Assembly (NCBI GenBank): GCA_947034895.1
Contig: OX344764.1
Coordinates: 64,213,348 to 64,277,347, forward strand
Direction: 5' to 3'
DNA: 64,000 bases
Source of the DNA: Rhytidiadelphus loreus
Lineage: Eukaryota; Streptophyta; Bryopsida; Hypnales; Hylocomiaceae
The position numbers and the translations under genes are program-made. Numbering within the stretch: position 1 is the first letter of the stretch; every line of letters begins with the position of its first letter. Positions 13,671-25,571 of this stretch are shown piece by piece. The notes beneath the pieces are model-generated. The model saw only the letters and a list, made by a program, of their open reading frames with translations, was not told where the DNA came from and made no database searches.

Positions 13671-14058
13671 CTTTGTTTTTTGAACTCATCAGACTTTGAT
13701 GACCGTTTGGGCATAGTAAAATATATTTTCTGAAGAAATTTTGAACTAATAAAAGCTAGAAAATCAAGATAAATTTCACCTCCAAAAATCCGTTTGACAT
13801 TTGAAGTCTCCAATCAAAAGTTATAGACAAAATTCAGAGCAAGTGTTTAAAAATGTCAACAAAAAGGTCCATTTCAACCCCGCTCTGAATTTTGTTTATA
13901 ACTTTTGATTAGAGACTTCAAATGTCAAATGAATTTTTGGAGGTGAAAGTTAGCTTGATTGTCTAACTTTTACTAGTTCAAAGTTTCTTGAAAAAAAGTA
14001 TTTTACTATACCCAAAAGGTCACCAAAGTCTGCTGAGTTCAAAAAACAAAGAATTATT
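13671..14058. repeat. Large imperfect palindrome, first of a pair
   Basis: The left arm (about 13671-13848) and right arm (about 13883-14058) are reverse complements, with matching landmarks TTTTTTGAACTCA at the outer ends and AAAATTCAGAGC at the inner ends around a loop of about 40 bases. A transcript would fold into one long hairpin. Confidence 0.8.
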
Positions 14059-14140
14059 AATTCAAGAACTAAATGTCAATTGTAGAGTTTGAATTACATT
14101 TATATTGTTTTTGCAGTTTTTTTATTTTTTTTATTTTTTT

Positions 14141-14502
14141 GTAAGAATAGCAGGCTTTGATGACCGTTTTGTCATAGTAAAATATGTTTTTTCAAGAAAC
14201 TTTGAACTAATAAATTTTAGACTACCAAGCTAACTTTCACCTCCAAAAATCCGTTTGACATTTAAAGTCTCCAATCAAAAGTTATAAATAAAATTCAGAG
14301 CGGGGTTGAAATGGACTTTTTCGTTGACATTTTTAAACACACGCTCTGAATTTTGTCCATAACTTTTTATTGGAGACTTCAAATGTCAAACGGATTTTTG
14401 GAGGTGAAATTTAGCTTGATTGTCTAACGTTTCTTAGTTCAAAGTTTCTTCAAAAAAGTGTTTTACTATGCCAAAACGGTCACCAAAATCTGTTGTTCTT
14501 AC
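14141..14502. repeat. Large imperfect palindrome, second of a pair, inverted relative to the first
   Basis: Outer ends are GTAAGAA and TTCTTAC. The arms match those of the palindrome at 13671-14058, and the loop (GCGGGGTTGAAATGGAC...) is the reverse complement of the first loop. This unit is therefore an inverted copy of its neighbour. Confidence 0.8.
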
Positions 14503-14561
14503 AAAAAAAGTGAAAAACAATCTAAATCTAATTCTAATTTTCTTATTAACGTGTAGATTAC

Positions 14562-14748
14562 GGGGTGGCTCAATGGTTAGAGTCTTGGACCTCAACCGTG
14601 ACGTCCAAAGTTCAAACCCCCACAGTGGTGGCCGCCTATGTGGCGCAACTTGCCTTTGCCACACGGCATTTAAAAAAATTATTTTTTAAAATAAAAAAAT
14701 ATATAAAAAAACCAAAAACCAAAAAACCAAAAACCAAAACCAAAAAAA
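14562..14748 (+). mobile_element. tRNA-derived SINE-like insertion
   Basis: A tRNA-like head contains an A-box-like TGGCTCAATGG at about 14565 and a B-box-like AGTTCAAACCC about 45 bases later. These would be internal RNA polymerase III promoter boxes. A unique body follows (GTGGTGGCCGCCTATGTGG region), then an A-rich tail of about 80 bases with repeated ACCAAAA words. The tRNA stems do not pair well, so it is not a working tRNA gene. It lies inside the CACTA-type element, so it inserted there later or was carried along. Clear target duplications were not found. Confidence 0.6.
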
Positions 14749-15094
14749 ATTGACCAAATCAACAACAACAGTAACACTTTCTTGTTTCATAGTGTCCAAG
14801 TCAACACATCCAAATCAAGAGAAAATGAACTAATAAAATCAACACTTTTTTGTCTATTTTTTGTTGATTTGGACACAAATTTTCTACTAGTGAATGGATC
14901 TTTTCTAAGTGCTTACATGTTTTAAATTTCTACTAGAATTACTCAAACCTAAATTAATTGCAATATCTAGTCAATTGACTGAACTAACTAAGCCATTGTG
15001 GTTTTCTAGAGAAGTGTTATAGTGTATGTTTAGCAAGCCTAAGTCCAAGTTCAGCTCATGCCATTTTTAAAAAACATAAAACTTATGAAATCCA

Positions 15095-15990
15095 ACACTT
15101 CTAACAAAAGTTATAGCTAGATGAAGTTTGACAACTAATCGGTACTTCAAACTTCATCCACAATTTTCTCTAGACTCCTAATTCCAAATTGATTTGAGAT
15201 TTTTCTTCCTGTGGACATAAGTTAACACCGATTCCTAAAATTCTAGTTTGGATGCATTCTACCTAACTTCTTCCATTCATTGTTCTAAACTTTATTTTTC
15301 CAAATCTTTGAGGTTTTAAAGTGTTTTAAATAGTTTGATAGATTTTTGGGCTTCCTTAATTTTCTTCTAAGCAATTCTTAATTTAACTTCTTTTTTTGAC
15401 TAATTTCTAGGGATTTAGTATGGTACCTCATTCATTCTAAGCCTTGGGATTACTTCTAGAAATTTACTATTTTTAGAACTTGAGTATTTTTACTTGTAGA
15501 GGCTAAAATAAACTTTTCAACTTATTAAGGCACTTGTGATTTGGACTTTCCTAGTGAAATTTATGCATGGATGAAATTTGAGTGCTAATTTGTTCATCAA
15601 ACTTCATCCACTATTTTTTACTAAACTGGAATTCAAAACTAATTTTCAACTTCACTTTTAACGTCTAGTTTCTTATTACTTCCTACATTTCCAATCTTGT
15701 TTCAATTGGATGAATTTTACTAATGTTCATCCAATCTAAGTCCTAAACTTCATCCGCTCATATCTTATTCATTTTGAGTTTATTCTCTAAGTATCATAAA
15801 TTTTCTGAAACCTCTGAATCTAATCTATAAGATTTTGAATCTAATACTAAAAAGAATCTTAGAATTGATACCTCAACTTTGACTTATAATTTGGCTATAG
15901 TATAAAATTGTTAATTAAGACTTTTTAAATAAAAAGAAGAGAATTAGTAGCCTACCTTGGAGTAGACTTTGTCAATTAAGTGGTTGAAAA
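15095..15990. repeat. Second pair of diverged tandem units of about 450 bases
   Basis: Hairpin cores like those at 6545 and 7010 occur at about 15095-15170 and 15545-15615, each followed by a second AAACTTCATCC-like word. This places two more units of the same repeat family here, about 8.5 kb from the first pair. Confidence 0.55.
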
Positions 15991-16418
15991 CACCCTCAAA
16001 TTCCTCTCCATTTGTCATTGTTTTTCTCTTGAAATTTCACTTAGTACTCAATTTTTTATAAAGTTTTGTCAATATAAGTTTTTGCTAACCCTAAAATACT
16101 TCTACTTCATCTTTCATCTTTCTCTAACTTGTCTTTTTCTTCTAAGCTTCCTCTTTCTCCTTCAACAATCAACACTATTCTAAATACTCTATTATTTATA
16201 TTCCAAGTTTTGACTTTGAATAAAATAATTGATGTACCTTCAAGCAATAATTGACTATTTGCAAACCTCTTATCTTTCTATCTAGTGAATTATTTGGTTC
16301 TAATAGTTCAATGCAAATTGTGAGATTTCCTTCTAATCATCTTTTTGGCTAATTCCTTCATTTCTAAATTTTCTTCTACTTCTTTTCTATCAATTCAAAT
16401 CTACTTGTGTGTCTCCTA

Positions 16419-16994
16419 CTAGGGGAAGACACTCTCACTACATTTGGGGTACAAGCGTATGGCGGCGGAAAAAGTAATACATGTAATACACCTTGAATAA
16501 ACTATAATTTCATCCTAAAATTTTGAGCTTTGTTTAACAATGACTAAAGGTTTCTATTGACAAAAATTTCAATTCCAAATAACATAAGATATATTGTCTA
16601 AAAAGGGTTGAAAAATGAACTAAAATGGCATGTTGTCCAACTAAAATATTTATAGAGCTCACATGAAGATGACTATTGCATCAATATTCAACCAAAATAA
16701 ACTTTCAATAGAAAGCTATTCTATAGAATTTTTTTTTCATTTTTCAATTTTTTTTTCTTATATAATATAGAGGTGTGAAAGTTATTTTCAGCTTTACAAT
16801 GTATCTTTTTTCTTCAAAAATTTATAACTAATTACTATTAGCATAAAAAATACCAATAATTCAAAATATAAATTTCTAAAATAGTAAAATCTATCCATAA
16901 TTCTTTTTTGAAAAAAAATTGAATTTTAAGGTGTATTACTTGTATTACTTTTTCCGCCACACGTGGGTTGCTAAAACGTGGGGTCCTCCCTAGG
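16419..16994. mobile_element. hAT-like non-autonomous element, subfamily 2, copy A
   Basis: 576 bases, left end CTAGGGGAAGACACTC and right end (reversed) CCTAGGGAGGAC. The flanks are an imperfect 8-base duplication (GTCTCCTA at 16411-16418, GTCTTGTA at 16995-17002). The interior is nearly identical to 24100-24682 and clearly related to subfamily 1 (shared AATAAACTATAATTTCA and TATAATATAG words). Non-coding. Confidence 0.75.
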
Positions 16995-17002
16995 GTCTTG
17001 TA

Positions 17003-18078
17003 TCTTCTCTTCTTTGTGTCTAGCATTGAGATGATCAATCCAAATAGCTCAAAAAAGATTAATAGTTTGAATTGGAGGTGAGGTTATGAGAAAACTTCCA
17101 CAACAACTATCTTTCTTGATCTTCTCCCCTTCTACTACTTCCTAAATTGTTGCTATTTTATAGTGGTGTGGATTTGTGAAACAATTTGTTGATTGGACTA
17201 GTCTAACTACCTCCCCTCCTTTCTCTAATTCTAAATTATTCTTGGAGGGATCATTAATTGAGCCTTGAGAGGTCCAAAGTTGCAACCTAGAAGTCCAAAA
17301 ATTGGCCCTAAGGGGGTCTAAATGCCTTAGAGGCAACTTGCTAGGCTACTTGTAGACATCAACTTTTGGAAATTTTAATGAATTGTGTTGTAGAATATGA
17401 ATAGACTAGGACAAAACAATTCCAATTGGAATTAGAGTGTTAAGTTAGGTCAATTAGTCTTCCAATGTGAAAGGACAAATAGGCATCTATAATAAATAGT
17501 TAGGATTTGGAGTTTGAATGATTAGACAAGAGATTGGAAGAGAAAAACTGACATGCTGTTATTGGATCTTGAGATAGAGAGAGTCATTACGAACTTGGTG
17601 TATAAATCAAATTGTCTTTCATTTTTCTTTTAAGCTTGTAATGATTACTTGTCTCTATGGTCAAATTTTGTACTTGTGTTCTTGATAAATAGAAATTTCA
17701 ATTTGACAATTTATCCATATTTTGTATGTGCTTTGTATTTGCTAGTGATTGGCATTTTTATTGTGAATTTGAGAGTTAGCCAGTGATTGGCTTTATAATT
17801 TGTGTTTTACTCATTATATTTCCTATTTCATTACAAAATTCCTTGTGAACAAATCTTTGCTAATATGCTACAATAAAAGTGATCATCCCATTAGGGTTGG
17901 AACTTTTTGGCTCGACACTACTCAAATTGGCTTGGACTAGTTTGGGCTCACTTCGGCTCCAAATTCTTACTAATTTGCCACCAAATTATTGATAACTTCC
18001 TACCAAATTTTTATAACTTGGCTAAATTGACACATAGAGTCTTTTGGGGGTTGTAACTAATGTTTCAAATTTTTTTGG
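17003..18078. other. Spacer without a recognisable gene
   Basis: AT-rich DNA with only short open frames. No element termini recognised. Confidence 0.5.
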
Positions 18079-18081
18079 ATA

Positions 18082-18317
18082 CACTATAAGAACCCCATGT
18101 TTTAGGTGACGTTTTGTAATTTTTTCAGACGGATTTTAGGTGACATCAAAAAAAAAAACTTGGTGTTTTTTGTCAAAAATCATGTCCAATAGAACATCCA
18201 CATGTTATATTTGACGTGATTTTTGACAAAAAAACACAAGTTGTTTTTTCTGACGTCACCTAAAATCCGTTTGAAAAATTTACAAAACGTCATCTAAAAC
18301 ATGGGTTTCTTATAGTG
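18082..18317. mobile_element. CACTA-type MITE with long inverted arms
   Basis: 236 bases, starting CACTATAAGAACCCCATG and ending in its near inverse, with 3-base duplication ATA at both sides (18079-18081, 18318-18320). The arms pair over roughly 100 bases around a short centre, so it is almost a complete palindrome. Words such as TTAGGTGACGT recur in inverted order. Confidence 0.82.
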
Positions 18318-18831
18318 ATATTTGAAAACTAAACAAGGTTTATGAAGGTGGATATTTGGAAACTAAGTATATGGGACCCTACATCCATTGGCCTTTTAAG
18401 CAATGAACTCCTAATCACATAATATTCCAAATTACCCTAAAAAGCTTTAAGGCCAATTAGGGGCAGCACTCCTAAAATCACCCAAAATCACCTCCTAAAA
18501 ACTCACAATCATCTAATTAAGCACCCAAGTGAATGAGGGCAACTTCATATGTCAAAATGCAAATCAAATGTGCAAATTGAGACTCAAACTAGCCTAAATT
18601 GGGTCCTAAAACACAATTACAACACACAACCAATCACTCCAAACACTCTAATTTCAACATATATGACCCCTTCAATCAAAACAAGGCAAAAGAATATTGT
18701 AATCGATCATTACAATATTTATTATTATTCTACAAGGAGAATAAGGGTCATAATACAACCCAAAAGTGAAAAACAGTCAGCGCAGCATGGCAACTGACTT
18801 TTGTTCATTGATTTGGTTGCCTTGTACTTAT

Positions 18832-19140
18832 CCTTGCTTCAAATTGGGCAAACCACACCTTTTCAGAAAGCTAACTTCAAGACGCATCATATCTCCAAAT
18901 TTCAGCTCAATCTGCCTTGCCAATCTTTTGCAATCTCCTGTCAAAGTTGGAAGTCTTCAATTGCAACGGCAACAAACCTCCACGCACACAATCGATTGCC
19001 TCAACCTTGTCCTTGCTTCAAATTGGTCAAGCCATAGCTATCTCAAAAGTTAACTTCAAGGTGCACCATCCCTCTAAAATTTGGATCCATTAGATTCTCC
19101 GTACTCTCACAATCACTTGTCAAAGTTAGTGCCTCCATCT
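18832..19140. repeat. Tandem duplication, period 179
   Basis: The words CCTTGCTTCAAATTGG, AACTTCAAG and CTGTCAAAGTT/TTGTCAAAGTT recur in order, with the first unit from 18832 and the second, partial, from 19011. Non-coding. Confidence 0.6.
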
Positions 19141-19510
19141 CAATCAAAAAATCCCTAATTCTCTTCCCTTTCTTCCCATTAGACCTTCAAATCCTCCATT
19201 TTCAACCATTTTCTTCTATAAATATGGTGAGACCTACTTGAGAAATTGTCCTAAATGCTTTCTTTTCTTAGTTTCTTACAATTCATGCTAAAAAAACGTC
19301 CATAATCACAACAATGCTCTCAAAACACATGCACACAAAAATTTGTAAGAGAGAGAAGAGAGAGAGCTTGGAACCCTAAAATTGAGTATATCCAACTCCT
19401 TAATGGAATAGTTTTTACTAACTACTTTCACTCTACCTTCATTTACTGTAAAATCATCATTTTAGTGTAAAAAATGCCAAATTAGTGCGAATCGTGCTAA
19501 ATTATTGTAA

Positions 19511-19590
19511 TTGCACTAATTTGGTATAAATTGCACTAATTTGGTATAAATTGCACTAATTTAGTATAGATTGTATTAATTTTGTGCTAG
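19511..19590. repeat. Short tandem repeat, 20-base unit
   Basis: Unit TTGCACTAATTTGGTATAAA occurs twice exactly (19511, 19531), then with one or two changes at 19551 and more diverged at 19571. Confidence 0.85.
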
Positions 19591-22314
19591 ACCCCCTAAA
19601 TTACTGTAAAATCCCTTTTTGAGTGTTTTTCTCACTACTTTAGTGTTCCACTAGTAGTTTTAGCTTACTAAATTATTTTCTTGGTGATTTTACTTTACTT
19701 CAAATTCCATTTCTTACTTCTACTCTCTCATTTTTAATTCACTTTGTATTTTTAGTATTGTTTTATTTTGTTTTGCAATTCAATTCTAATTTCAATTCCT
19801 ACTTCTAGTGTTTTGTTTTCATTTGGATTTGGTATTGCATTAGATGAGATTTCGGGGTCCCAGAGGGCCGTTTTAGAGCCTTTCCAGCGTTGTTCCCTCG
19901 GCAGTGAAAGAATGATTCTGTCAGATTTATTTATTTTTGAAAAAATAAAATAAAATAAAATAAAGTCCTTAAAATGAGAAACAAAGTTGAATTTTATTTT
20001 TTTTATTTTTTTTGAAAAAACTAACTTGGCAGTCTCTCGGCCAGGTCAACACAAGCAGGGAACGGCGGATTTCGGCGATTCTCAGGGGGGTTTCAAGTTG
20101 GGAACTCGCAACCCTCCCCGAGAGCCAAAACACATGTAATGGTTTGTGGTTGTTATCTTTTTGGGTTCCTATTTAATTCTACTTTCATTTCTTTAATTAG
20201 TAGTATTTTGATTTTTGATTTTATCATTTTTCCATTAGCTTAATTTGGTTACTCTACCAAATCTTGCTTAACTTCTTTTTAATTTTAAATCTCCATTTTT
20301 TCCCTAGACTTTTTCCTTCATTTTTACCTAATTGTATTTTGAAACTTTAATATTAATTTTTCAAAGTTCCTATTGTATTCTATTGAAAAACTCCCTAATT
20401 TGTAGTTTAGGTTCAATTTGTTGTTCTAATACTTCCTAACATGTAATTTAACTCACTTTGTTTAAATTTTCCATGTTCTAAAATGTGAACCATTATGATG
20501 ATTTACAAGTGATTTTCTTCAATATCCTTATAGTTAAAAGCTCCGCCATCTATGGAAATTTTGCCAAAATATTAAACACTCTAAAACTCTAAAGATCAAA
20601 GTTTTGTTGTACGGAGGGAGATAAGGGAGATACCACAAGCTTTGAAAAATACAAAGGTACTAAAATAAAGGTAAGTTCAAGACGTATGTTAAAATAAAAT
20701 ACAAGCTAGTACAATGGTGGTTAGTACAAAACAAATGAATACAAGTTAGTGTAAACATATGTTAGTACAACCTAGAGTACAACACAACAATTAAAACTCC
20801 ACACTAGAGGTTCTCCAAAGCAACATTGCTAAGGCATGGTAGGAAGTAACTCTAGGATTAGTCCAAGACAATAATAAATTCTAACAAAAACACAATAGGT
20901 TAGTTACCACAACTTTACAACAATTGTTTACAATAGCAAACTTTGAAGGGACCCCAATGTCCTTCATAGAAAGCTCAAAAAACAACTACAATGGAGCATG
21001 AAAAGCTCCTAAAAACAAGTATTTAAGTAATTTGGTTCAAAATGGCTAGAATCCAACTAAATGAATCCAACAAAGTACAAATGTCAAAAATTGGCTACAA
21101 GTAATTACAAAGGAGTGTTTTGAGAAGGGAATAGATGTCCTTATATACTTTTCCAGCGGACAACCTTCTTCTCATTTTCCTACTAGTAATCTTATCATTT
21201 AGGATTTTCACTCTACTCTTTGATTTTCAACTTTCTCTGTTGAACCAAAACTCTAACTTTTAGAGAATCACTCCATATCATAAACCGATTGTGCCATTGG
21301 TTTTAGAAGACCATTTTAGTCTAGAAAGTGTCTTACCTCTTTTTCTTTGCAAGAAACTCAAATAATCTTAGTGCCAACTTAAAATTAAAAAAGGGTAAAA
21401 ATTCAACTTTCGGAGTTCACTTTTGTTGAGAAAAATGTGACTAGCCTAAGTTCTTAAAAATGTATGAGGAGGTAAGAACATATCCACTTTGACTTCGTTC
21501 TCATTTTGTACGCCCCTAGAACACCGGTCAACTCCATGAACTTCCTTCAAATTTGTCGGTTTTGAAGAATATTTTTGGTTCGGATATTTCTGGATGTCAA
21601 AATGTCATGAAACTTTTTGGAGTGTATTATTAACATAAAAGAAGCTACGTCAATTTTCACTGTGATTTTACCACACCTAGGATAATTTCTATGAATTTTT
21701 CATTATAAATTTTGGTGGTTGATTGTTCAGAAGAGGATCTTTTGAGTATCAAAAAATTATGGAACTTTTTATAGAACCTCTTATGGAATTACCTAGAAGA
21801 TGTGCAAGCTCATATTTTTACTTTGCACTTTGAATAATAATAATTAGGGTTTCCACTATTTCACAAAATCAAATGAAAAATTGAAATTTTTCTCTGGGAA
21901 TCAACTTAGGGTTCTTACATAGGTTCCCTTAGATCAATTTAGCCATCATATGTCAGATAGGCAATTTTGGCAATTTTTGCTAAATATTCATAATTTGTAC
22001 AATTTCTAAGTTTCTACCCTATTTACATGTGGGATTTGGATTTACTTTGGGAAAAACACTCTATTTAAGATCAAATACTATATTGGTATGTGACATACCT
22101 ATTTTAGTTTTACACTCTGTTTTGGACTTTTTGTATATTAAACTATATTCAAACTTGCAAATAAAAAATAAAAAATCACGAGTCCCAAATGACAAATTGG
22201 GAGTTTACACACGTCCAAATTGCAAAGGTAGGATGGAAGATTAATTTCAATTGCATGTTGCTATACCATACTTTACCACTAGCTTTGGCACTCAAGTGCC
22301 TAATATTTAATTAA

Positions 22315-23247
22315 CCCCTAAAGGACCATTGTCCCTTCGGGGGACAAATGCATTTTCGGGCAAGTACCTACGAGTTGAAATTTTCTCCTAATATTTTGAA
22401 GTTTTTTTCGGAGGTAGAAAAGATGATTATCTTTGTAGGAATATAATTTTTTTCGAAGTCGGTGCCCAGGAACAATAGTTATGACCAAATAAGCTCAAAC
22501 AAGGGGACGGCGGGCAGCTCGGGCAGCCCAAAAAAAATGGACAAAAATTTGAATTTTATTTTTTATTTTTTATTTTCTCATAGATTATATTTTTATCTAT
22601 CTGGAAAGCTTTGATTCATTTCATTTGGATATATTATGAGAAAGTTATGGACATTCTTGTTGTGCAGGCAATTAGAGCATCTTCTTGAAAAAAATAACTT
22701 GTAGGATTCATTTCTGAATGCAATTTTTCAAATTTTTCAATTTTTTTTTTTGCATGGGCTGATTTACTTGTTAGAACAATCTCACCATTGGGATTAGTGC
22801 ATTTTAATTCCATCTAAAATATATGAATATTTTAGATTTTCCTTCTACCTCATACCTACTTTTACTTAACAATTTTTTTAAGAATGATAATTAATTTTTT
22901 TTTGAATTTTTTTTTCTTACCTAGACTCTCAACTCAATTCTACACTGTAAAGATATAAAGCTCAAAACTCTTTAGTGCAAAAATTTTAAGTTAAAAATGT
23001 TCAAAGTCAAATAATCTAGTCCTGCAATGTGCTGAAAAACTGTTTTTTCCACTTTAAACGTAGATATCTTTCAATCTAAGCGGTCAAAAATTCTGAATTT
23101 TTTTGCACATACTCTCATACTAGTTAGGTGTAAGATCCTATGGTTAGATATGAAAATTTAAAAAAACTCAATTTTTTTTACTCCTTGCTATAGATATGGC
23201 AGTTTCGAGTGTTTTCTGGCAGAAAAAAGGCCTTGGTCCTTTAGGGG
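22315..23247. mobile_element. TTAA-flanked element (piggyBac- or Kolobok-like), copy 1
   Basis: 933 bases between TTAA at 22311-22314 and TTAA at 23248-23251. Terminal inverted repeats are perfect for 14 bases (CCCCTAAAGGACCA). The interior is AT-rich and non-coding and matches parts of copies at 23362-24889 and 30114-30910 (for example around AAAGCTTTGATTCATTTCAT). TTAA duplication with CCC ends is known from piggyBac; Kolobok elements also use TTAA. Confidence 0.82.
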
Positions 23248-23361
23248 TTAAAGTATGAAAATAAGGTAAGGCAAGACTAAAATTTAATTTACACTATTTA
23301 GGCAACCATTTAAAATTGAACAAGGTATAGGCATCTAGCAAGGTTAAGATACTTCATTTAA

Positions 23362-24889
23362 CCCCTAAAGGACCGGACTGTGTTTTTTGGTTGTATAGAA
23401 ATTTTGGACAGGTGCATGTGATTAGAGATTTGCATATTTTATGCTGAAATTTTAATAGAACGTGGGGACAAGGAATATCTTTCATATGCACCAAATTTCA
23501 TGACATTTGGAAAAACGAGTCAAAAGTTATAGCCTAATATGTTACTTTTTTTTTGTAACTGGGCAGTTTGGGCAGATAAAAAAAATCACTTTTTTCAGAA
23601 ACAAAATTTTTTAATTGATTTTCTGGAGTTTTATATACACGAAAAGCTTTGAATCATTCCATTTTGATCAATGAGTCAAAAGTTATGAGGAGTTTTTGTT
23701 TGCAGGCAGTTTTGGATTTCCTACTTTAGAATAAACTTTGAAATCTTTTATCTTATCCAATTTTCAATATTTTTGGACAAAAATAAAATTGTAGAATGTA
23801 GATACATTATTACAAAATTTCGACCATTGGGATTGGAAATTTTCAATTCCATATTTAAATTATAAATAATTTAGTATTTTTAATCATTCTCTACTACTAC
23901 CTACTTACTATTTTTTTCCTATATGTTGTACTATTCTAAATGATCTGAAATTTTTCAAGCATGTGGCCAACTTGTCTAGGAAAACAAATCCAAAGAATCA
24001 CAACCATTTAGGTCATTTTTTCATAGAAATGTGAGCTTGTGAAGTGCAGCTGCCCCAGGAGCTGCCTTGCTTTTCGCAGGGTCAAAAAAATGATTTTAGC
24101 TAGGGGAGGACACTCTCACTACATTTGGGGTACCCACGTGTGGCGGTGGAAAAAGTAAAACATGTAATTCACCTTGAATAAACTATAATTTCATTCTAAA
24201 ATTTTGAGCTTTGTTTAACAATGACTAAAGGTTTCTATTGACAAAAAATTCAATTCCAAATAACATAAGATATATTGTCTAGAAAGGGTTGAAAAATGAA
24301 CTAAAATGGCATGTTCTCCAACTAAAATATTTATAGAGCTCACATGAAGATGACTATTGCATCAATATTCAACCAAAATAAACTTTCAATAGAAAGCTAT
24401 TCTATATAATTTTTTTTTCATTTTTCAAATTTTTTTTCTTATATAATATAGAGGTGTGAAAGTTATTTTCAGCTTTACAGTGTATCTTTTTTCTTCAAAA
24501 ATTTATAACTAATTACTATTAGCACAAAAAAATACCAATAATTCAAACCCTAAACTTCTAAAGTAGTAAAATCTATCCATAATTTTTTTTTTGAAAAAGA
24601 AATTAAATTTTAAGGTGTATTACTTGTTTTACTTTTTCCGCCGCACGTAGGTTGCTAAAACATAGGGAGTGTCCTCCCCGGGGATTTTAGTTAATTTGAA
24701 TGCTTATATCTTGCAATCCACTTGGTGGAAATGTCTGAAATTTTTACCACATGTTTTTGATACTATATAATACAAGATCCTATTGTTAGATATGTCAAAA
24801 AAAGTTTTTTTTCAAAATTTTGGTACTTGTACTAGAAATGGCAGTTTTGGAGCGTTTTTGGTGAAAATATAGCGACTGTCTTTTAAGGG
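23362..24889. mobile_element. TTAA-flanked element, copy 2, split by a nested insertion
   Basis: Left end CCCCTAAAGGACCGGACTG after TTAA at 23358-23361. Right end reads, reversed, CCCTTAAAAGACAGTC before TTAA at 24890-24893. Without the nested hAT-like element (24100-24682 plus one 8-base duplication) it would be about 937 bases, matching copy 1 in length. Confidence 0.8.
24100..24682. mobile_element. hAT-like non-autonomous element, subfamily 2, copy B (nested)
   Basis: 583 bases with an exact 8-base duplication GATTTTAG at 24092-24099 and 24683-24690. Ends CTAGGGGAGGACACTC and, reversed, CCCGGGGAGGACACTC. It lies inside the TTAA element at 23362-24889. Very similar to 16419-16994. Confidence 0.88.
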
Positions 24890-24893
24890 TTAA

Positions 24894-25571
24894 TGATTTC
24901 AAAGAGGATAAGAGGTTATTTTTTTATAAAGTGTCTAGAATATTGAGATAGGATTGTCATAAATGGCATGCACTTGTCCCTAAAGAAGGATATTGTGATT
25001 CTTCCTCAATCAATTGCAATTTCCAAACATTAGGGAAGACAAAGAGATAATTTATTAAAAAATTAGGCAAGAATTATTATAATTATTTTCTGGTGAAGCT
25101 GCTAGTAAAGTACGGTATTGTAATACTAATCCTTACGAGAGTTTATAACTCAAGAGCTACATAGTTTTACTTCATAGAGCAAGTACCTATTGGCAATGAG
25201 TTTAAAAACCTGCTTCTACATGTTGTATTGTTGATTCTTCAAAATATCACTTATCTTCTTCAACCACCTTTTCACTTGTTTCCTTTGATCAACTAGACCC
25301 TTTAATACTTGTCCATATGCAATACTTGTCCATCAGCACACTACATTGTATGTTATGTAATCGAAATGGTCATATAGATTGTAGTACGTTGAGCATTACA
25401 TAAACTAATGATACATGCTTTTCCAAGACAAAAAGTCTAAAATCTAACAACCAAATTCATGCATCAATGGAATCAAGAAGTTGGACAACATCAACGATGT
25501 ACTCAAGGAAGTGCACCTCGCATTTCACTTGAAGGAAGAGAAGGTATTGCACTAGTGATATCTCTTTCCAC
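24894..25571. other. Spacer without a recognisable gene
   Basis: AT-rich, short open frames only, no element ends recognised. Confidence 0.5.

Larger units (their letters stand above)
13261..14892. mobile_element. CACTA-type non-autonomous element, 1.6 kb
   Basis: Starts CACTAGTAGAAAAT and ends with the inverted form, which read backwards is CACTAGTAGAAAATTTGTG. The 3-base duplication AAT flanks it (13258-13260 and 14893-14895). Subterminal repeats of the type TTTTGTTGATTTGGCAC occur several times near the left end and again near the right end, as is usual for CACTA (EnSpm) elements. It carries no transposase. It contains a double palindrome and a SINE-like insertion, listed separately. Confidence 0.8.
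18321..22310. other. Long spacer, repeat-derived, no supported gene
   Basis: Contains a 179-base tandem duplication (units from 18832 and 19011), a good TATA-box-like CTATAAATATGG near 19216 without a gene after it, the 20-base tandem repeat at 19511-19590 and a GC-richer patch near 19845-20135. It has some look of a decayed retrotransposon terminal repeat, but no protein domain or primer binding site was found. Confidence 0.45.

Noticed and set aside
14562..14640. tRNA gene
   Set aside because: Box-like words are present, but the acceptor and T stems do not pair, and the sequence continues into a body and A-rich tail as in a SINE.
14434..14753. Open frames on both strands over the SINE-like region
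   Set aside because: They cross the tRNA-like head and tail and share no domain with known proteins.
18321..20560. LTR retrotransposon
   Set aside because: A TATA-like word and duplicated segments are suggestive, but no paired terminal repeats, primer binding site or gag-pol domain was found.
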